Virus record (IMG/VR): IMGVR_UViG_3300031576_000107
Coordinates: 1-44,351 of that record
DNA length: 44,351 nt
Direction: 5' to 3' (one strand)
DNA from: a virus
Shown here one piece after another: positions 44,345 to 44,351 of this stretch. The position numbers and the translations under genes are program-made. Under the pieces are notes generated by a model. The model searched no databases. It was not told the DNA's origin and worked only from the letters and a program-made list of their open reading frames with translations. Each line of letters begins with the position of its first letter. Positions within the stretch are counted from its first letter, which is position 1.

Positions 44345-44351
44345 TAGCACG

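Noticed and set aside
1-44351. CRISPR array, integrase, phage RNA polymerase or transposon
   Set aside because: No regularly spaced repeats, no recombinase motifs and no RNA polymerase signature were found on either strand.

Overview
The window reads as almost the whole genome of an uncultivated tailed dsDNA bacteriophage, probably a podovirus-like (short-tailed) one. It carries large terminase, portal, scaffold, a Mu-gpT-like HK97-fold capsid protein, a connector plus nozzle-like tail pair, and a run of large Gly/Ala-rich ejection-type proteins, but no obvious long-tail tube or sheath. There is no integrase, lysogeny repressor or phage RNA polymerase. Several near-consensus sigma70 promoters are visible, so I infer a lytic phage using host RNA polymerase. 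Five predicted exported or lipoprotein products suggest a diderm host, but the host cannot be named.

Layout. (1) Positions 1-2414, leftward: about ten small genes of unknown function, chained by ATGA/TAATG overlaps. (2) 2415-2984: a control region with divergent promoters, dyads and a short repeat. (3) 2985-13189, rightward: nucleic-acid metabolism, comprising a SLOG protein, Rnl5-type RNA ligase, Cas4/AddB-like nuclease, Sak4-like ATPase, a probable ssDNA-binding protein, a uracil-DNA-glycosylase/family A DNA polymerase fusion, a dATP/dGTP diphosphohydrolase-domain protein and a DUF3987-like primase/helicase. (4) 13381-40044, leftward: lysis and exported proteins, ejection proteins, tail, capsid, portal, fibre and terminase. 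(5) 40162-44149, rightward: a tRNA and many small genes, among them zinc-ribbon proteins, micro membrane proteins and an exported HExxH lipoprotein. A 10-bp inverted repeat links the two window ends, hinting at a circular or circularly permuted molecule.

The most unusual material is of three kinds. First, gene-free stretches next to the polymerase gene (7570-7842), between the converging replication and lysis operons (13190-13380) and at the right end (44150-44351) can fold into multi-helix RNAs, two of them with possible pseudoknots. Second, there are long out-of-frame gene overlaps (11334-11653 and 33502-33668). Third, CxxCxGxG zinc modules recur inside DNA enzymes, including the glycosylase domain of the polymerase.

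How it fits together: the divergent promoters near 2516-2947 would launch the two early arms. The polymerase, primase/helicase, ATPase, ssDNA-binding protein and nuclease form a replication/recombination set, and the RNA ligase and tRNA may support translation. Late transcription from the strong promoter at 40107-40135 would read terminase to lysis genes, damped by a terminator behind the capsid gene and boosted by internal promoters at 15731-15759 and 13637-13665. All functions are inferred from reading the sequence; no database search was run.
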